Source: Deferribacteres bacterium
Lineage (GTDB): Bacteria; Zhuqueibacterota; Zhuqueibacteria; Zhuqueibacterales; Geothermadaptataceae
Length of the DNA: 64,000 nucleotides
Direction: 5' to 3'
Assembly (NCBI GenBank): GCA_020633655.1
Contig: JACKDF010000009.1
Span: 191,902 to 255,901, forward strand
How positions within the stretch are numbered: the first letter of the stretch is position 1; each line of letters starts with the position of its first letter. Positions 61,540-64,000 of this stretch are shown in pieces. The translations under genes were made by a program, and so were the position numbers. The notes under the pieces were generated by a model that was given only the letters and a program-made list of their open reading frames with translations, made no database searches and was not told where the DNA came from.

Positions 61540-61560
61540 AACAGGAAACAGTGACAGGAG

Positions 61561-61644
61561 CAAAGTGCGACGCACTTACCATGACAGCTGACACATACGA
61601 TTGTCACTATATCGCATAAAAAATGTAAAGTGCGTCGCACTTTT
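61561..61644. mobile_element. 84-bp palindrome-bounded element, copy 2
   Basis: Left end AAAGTGCGACGCACTT and right end AAAGTGCGTCGCACTTTT match the element at 26441-26524 in sequence, orientation and total length. The middle differs. It ends 15 bases before the SDR start codon, and the gene's AAAGGA site lies between. Confidence 0.6.
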
Positions 61645-61659
61645 AACAAAGGAATAGCA

Positions 61660-62361
61660 ATGAAACAAAAAATACTCCTCACCGGCGCCAATCGAGGCCT
61701 GGGTCTTTCGCTGACAAAGATTTATCTTTCTCAGGGGCATGAAGTTTTTGCCATTATCCGTCGTGTAAATGAAGCACTGCATTCGTTGAAAAATGAATAT
61801 GCTGATCAGCTGAAGTTGCACATCGGCGATGTCGCTGACGAGCCCTCCATTGAAAAAGCGATACGAGCTATCGAAAAAGAGACAGATTACATTGATATGC
61901 TGATCAATAACGCCGCTGTACTCTTTCCTGCGGACAATGTGCCCATCGAGCAGGTTGATTTTTCGGTCTATGGCGCGACTTATGATGTGAATGCTGTTGG
62001 GCCATTGCGGGTGGTCAAATACGTTTTGCCGCTGGTACGAAAAGGTGGTGGAAAACGAATAGTCAATATTTCTTCCGAAGCCGGTTCTATCACGGATTCC
62101 TGGCGAAAAAGCGAATACGCTTATTGCATGTCTAAGTCGGCATTAAATATGGCAAGCAGTATTTTGCAGAATTATGTGCTGGAAGACAAAATCAAAGTGC
62201 TTGCTGTGCATCCCGGTTGGTTCAGCTCCGACATGGGCACTAGCGCTGCACCGATCACCCCGGCTGAGTCGGCAGTCAAAGTCGCCAGGTTGCTGGAAAA
62301 ATCATTTACCTTACAAGGGCCGATGTATTATGATCTTGAGGGAAAACAAATGCATTGGTAG
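61660..62361 (+). CDS. Short-chain dehydrogenase/reductase
   Basis: 233 residues from the ATG at 61660 (AAAGGA upstream); the open frame begins earlier at a GTG inside the palindromic element. TGANRGLG binds the nucleotide, INNAAVL is the NNAG-type block, and ISSEAGS with YCMSKSALN gives Ser, Tyr and Lys. HPGWFSSDMGTSAAPITPAESA is typical of C-factor/sniffer-type SDRs. Substrate unknown. Not obviously linked to neighbours except by strand. Confidence 0.85.
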   Translation: MKQKILLTGANRGLGLSLTKIYLSQGHEVFAIIRRVNEALHSLKNEYADQLKLHIGDVADEPSIEKAIRAIEKETDYIDMLINNAAVLFPADNVPIEQVDFSVYGATYDVNAVGPLRVVKYVLPLVRKGGGKRIVNISSEAGSITDSWRKSEYAYCMSKSALNMASSILQNYVLEDKIKVLAVHPGWFSSDMGTSAAPITPAESAVKVARLLEKSFTLQGPMYYDLEGKQMHW

Positions 62362-62456
62362 TGTTCCGGCAAACTGAAAATTATAAAAAAAGAACTGACG
62401 ATCCCCACATGAGTCAATAAAAAAATGGATTCAAACGAATTTCAGGAGGCTGTCAA

Positions 62457-63617
62457 ATGAAATGCATGAAAATTTTTGCTTTACCAGCAATTCTGTTGGC
62501 AGGTGGCATTTGTTTGGGGCAAACGAAATCCGCTGAACCTGTTGCAATAGAAGACTTCAAACCTGCCGTCAGCAATCAGCCTGGCAAAGAATATCCCCAG
62601 GTCAATTCAGAAGGCCGGGTTCGGGCTAGTATTTCTGCACCCGAAGCAATGAAAGTCCAGCTCGATATGAGTGGTGTAAAATACGATCTGCGCAGAGATT
62701 CCAGTGGTGTCTGGATGGGCGACTCGAATCCTCAGGACGAAGGATTCCATTATTACCAGCTCTGGATTGACGGCGCTGCAGTACCCGATCCCGGAAGCCT
62801 GTATTATTATGGCGCCATGCGCTGGGGTAGCGGAATTGAAATCCCGGCCAAAGATCAGGACTTCTTTGCCCTCAAAAACGTCCCCCACGGCCAGATGCGC
62901 GAAATCTATTTCCCTTCCAAAAGCACAAACAGTTCACGCCGAGCTTTTGTTTACACGCCGCCCGGTTATGACATGGACAAGACAAAATTGTATCCTGTGT
63001 TGTACCTGCAGCATGGTTGGGGAGAAAATGAATACGGCTGGCCCAATCAAGGGAAAACAAATTTAATCATGGACAACCTGATTGCCGAGGGCAAAACCAA
63101 GCCATTTATTATTGTCATGACCTATGGCATGACCAACGATACCCGATTTGGTGGCCTGAGAACGTTTGATATCAACCCATTTCAAACTGTGCTCGTCGAT
63201 GAGTTGATCCCTTACATTGATACCCATTTCCGCACCCTCGCTGACCAATCCCATCGTGCCATGGCCGGCCTTTCCATGGGCGGCTTTGAAACCAGACTGA
63301 TTACTTTGAAGAAACTCGATATTTTTTCTCATATTGGTCTGTTCAGCGGGGGCAGCATCAGCATGGAAGATGTTAACAATGTAGCCGGATTTAAAGAGAA
63401 AATCAAACTCGTGTTCGTCAGTTATGGCGGCCGCGAACTTGAACACCGCAGAAATAATCGTCGGGGACCTTTTGGTGGTGATCCAAAAGAAAATACCGAT
63501 GCGATAAAAGCAGCTGGCATCAATGCGCATTTCTATGTCTCTCCCAACACAGCCCACGAGTGGCAAAGTTGGCGACGTAGTTTGTATTTCTTCGCTCAGC
63601 TATTATTTAAATACTAA
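62457..63617 (+). CDS. Secreted esterase with N-terminal early-set domain
   Basis: 386 residues with a signal peptide (IFALPAILLAGGICLGQ). Residues about 40-135 are an early-set/CBM48-like beta domain (HYYQLWIDGAAVPDPGS). The rest is an esterase-D-type alpha/beta hydrolase: YPVLYLQHGWGENEYGW, nucleophile in GLSMGGFETR, and a late His in HEWQSWRRSL. This pairing is common in feruloyl or acetyl-xylan esterases and in enterochelin-esterase relatives. The role is probably removal of ester groups from plant or microbial glycans, by inference. AGGAGG lies before the ATG. Confidence 0.87.
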   Translation: MKCMKIFALPAILLAGGICLGQTKSAEPVAIEDFKPAVSNQPGKEYPQVNSEGRVRASISAPEAMKVQLDMSGVKYDLRRDSSGVWMGDSNPQDEGFHYYQLWIDGAAVPDPGSLYYYGAMRWGSGIEIPAKDQDFFALKNVPHGQMREIYFPSKSTNSSRRAFVYTPPGYDMDKTKLYPVLYLQHGWGENEYGWPNQGKTNLIMDNLIAEGKTKPFIIVMTYGMTNDTRFGGLRTFDINPFQTVLVDELIPYIDTHFRTLADQSHRAMAGLSMGGFETRLITLKKLDIFSHIGLFSGGSISMEDVNNVAGFKEKIKLVFVSYGGRELEHRRNNRRGPFGGDPKENTDAIKAAGINAHFYVSPNTAHEWQSWRRSLYFFAQLLFKY

Positions 63618-64000
63618 ACATTGAGTTGGTCGTTATTTTACAACTTTTCTGCGAAAGGTTAATTAATACATCCCTCTACCATAACAATGCCGGAACTAAA
63701 AAGTAAGGAACAACCAATTACTCAAATTCCATCAATTGCTTGCTTTAATTCGAGTAATTGGTGGAATTCGTGGTTAGATCTTTTCCGCTAACAATAGCAG
63801 AAAATTACTTGTATTGTACTTATCATCCAACCCTACCTCGAACTACCCGCCTCGATGAACGCGATTGCCATCCGTATTCTTCGTAAAGTTTTCGTATTTT
63901 TTAAACCGTCATTTATCCATTTTATCCCAGTAAAACGGGAGTTGTCACTTTCGTGGATCCATAATTTCCCAATGTTATTAAAATGAGTTGAAACCTTGCC
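63618..64000. other. Intergenic tail of the window
   Basis: No gene is supported. An inverted pair, CAATTACTC near 63716 and GAGTAATTG near 63755, could form a hairpin after the esterase gene. Any gene starting at the right edge cannot be judged. Confidence 0.4.

Noticed and set aside
1..64000. CRISPR arrays, rRNA and tRNA genes
   Set aside because: No regularly spaced direct repeats, no conserved rRNA words and no tRNA cloverleaf with a GGTTCRANYCC arm were found by eye on either strand; a covariance search could still find a tRNA.

Overview
The window looks like chromosomal DNA of a Gram-negative-type bacterium of the FCB (Fibrobacterota-Chlorobiota-Bacteroidota) side of the tree, possibly a KSB1/Calditrichota-like lineage. 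The grounds are two secreted proteins ending in the 'QNYPNPFNP' sorting/FlgD-like tail, many lipobox lipoproteins, a TonB-dependent receptor with a carboxypeptidase-like plug extension, an M61 peptidase, S9 peptidases and sulfatases. The phylum is inferred from these families only; no rRNA, tRNA or CRISPR array was seen.

Layout. 1-7745 (mostly minus strand): truncated pta, nagB, a SigZ-like ECF sigma factor, a three-gene set (PHP metallohydrolase, one-domain asparaginase, glycerophosphodiesterase) and an S9 peptidase. 8432-14743: SGNH hydrolase, dihydropyrimidinase and two paralogous lipoprotein sulfatases. 14951-21688: an eight-gene minus-strand lipid operon (FabI-like reductase, KAS III, FabA, FabZ, KAS I/II, ACP, PlsC-like and hexapeptide acyltransferases). 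It looks like a dedicated, probably unsaturated, acyl-chain pathway with its own transfer step. 22063-25818: a large TPR/DUF3857/transglutaminase-like protein. 26542-33479: accessory region with a TIR-NTPase-TPR protein, a GIY-YIG protein, an acyltransferase read in frame into an ankyrin lipoprotein, a small membrane protein and a medium-chain reductase. 33738-49473: housekeeping and envelope genes (M61 peptidase, dihydrouridine synthase, SpoU methylase, SDR, CsgG-like lipoprotein, eIF2B-like protein coupled to a phosphodiesterase, large secreted protein and its partner, glutamine amidotransferase). 49573-56144: TonB receptor, then a light-response/DNA-repair locus (DUF523-YbgA, CarH/LitR-like B12 regulator, class II photolyase). 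56317-59122: AT-rich islet with a BrnT/BrnA toxin-antitoxin pair, a broken photolyase 3' end and an LA2681-like HEPN protein. 59232-63617: epimerase, class C beta-lactamase-like hydrolase, SDR and esterase.

Intergenic DNA is rich in dispersed repeats: a 151-bp inverted-repeat element (three copies, one shortened), two 84-bp elements bounded by near-perfect palindromes directly upstream of genes, a 114-bp MITE-like element, CCTTGCGAAGG hairpins, and a family sharing the word TTTATGAATAAAGCAGG. One repeat has entered the TIR-NTPase-TPR gene while keeping the frame. Coordinates of short motifs were counted by eye and may be off by a base or two.
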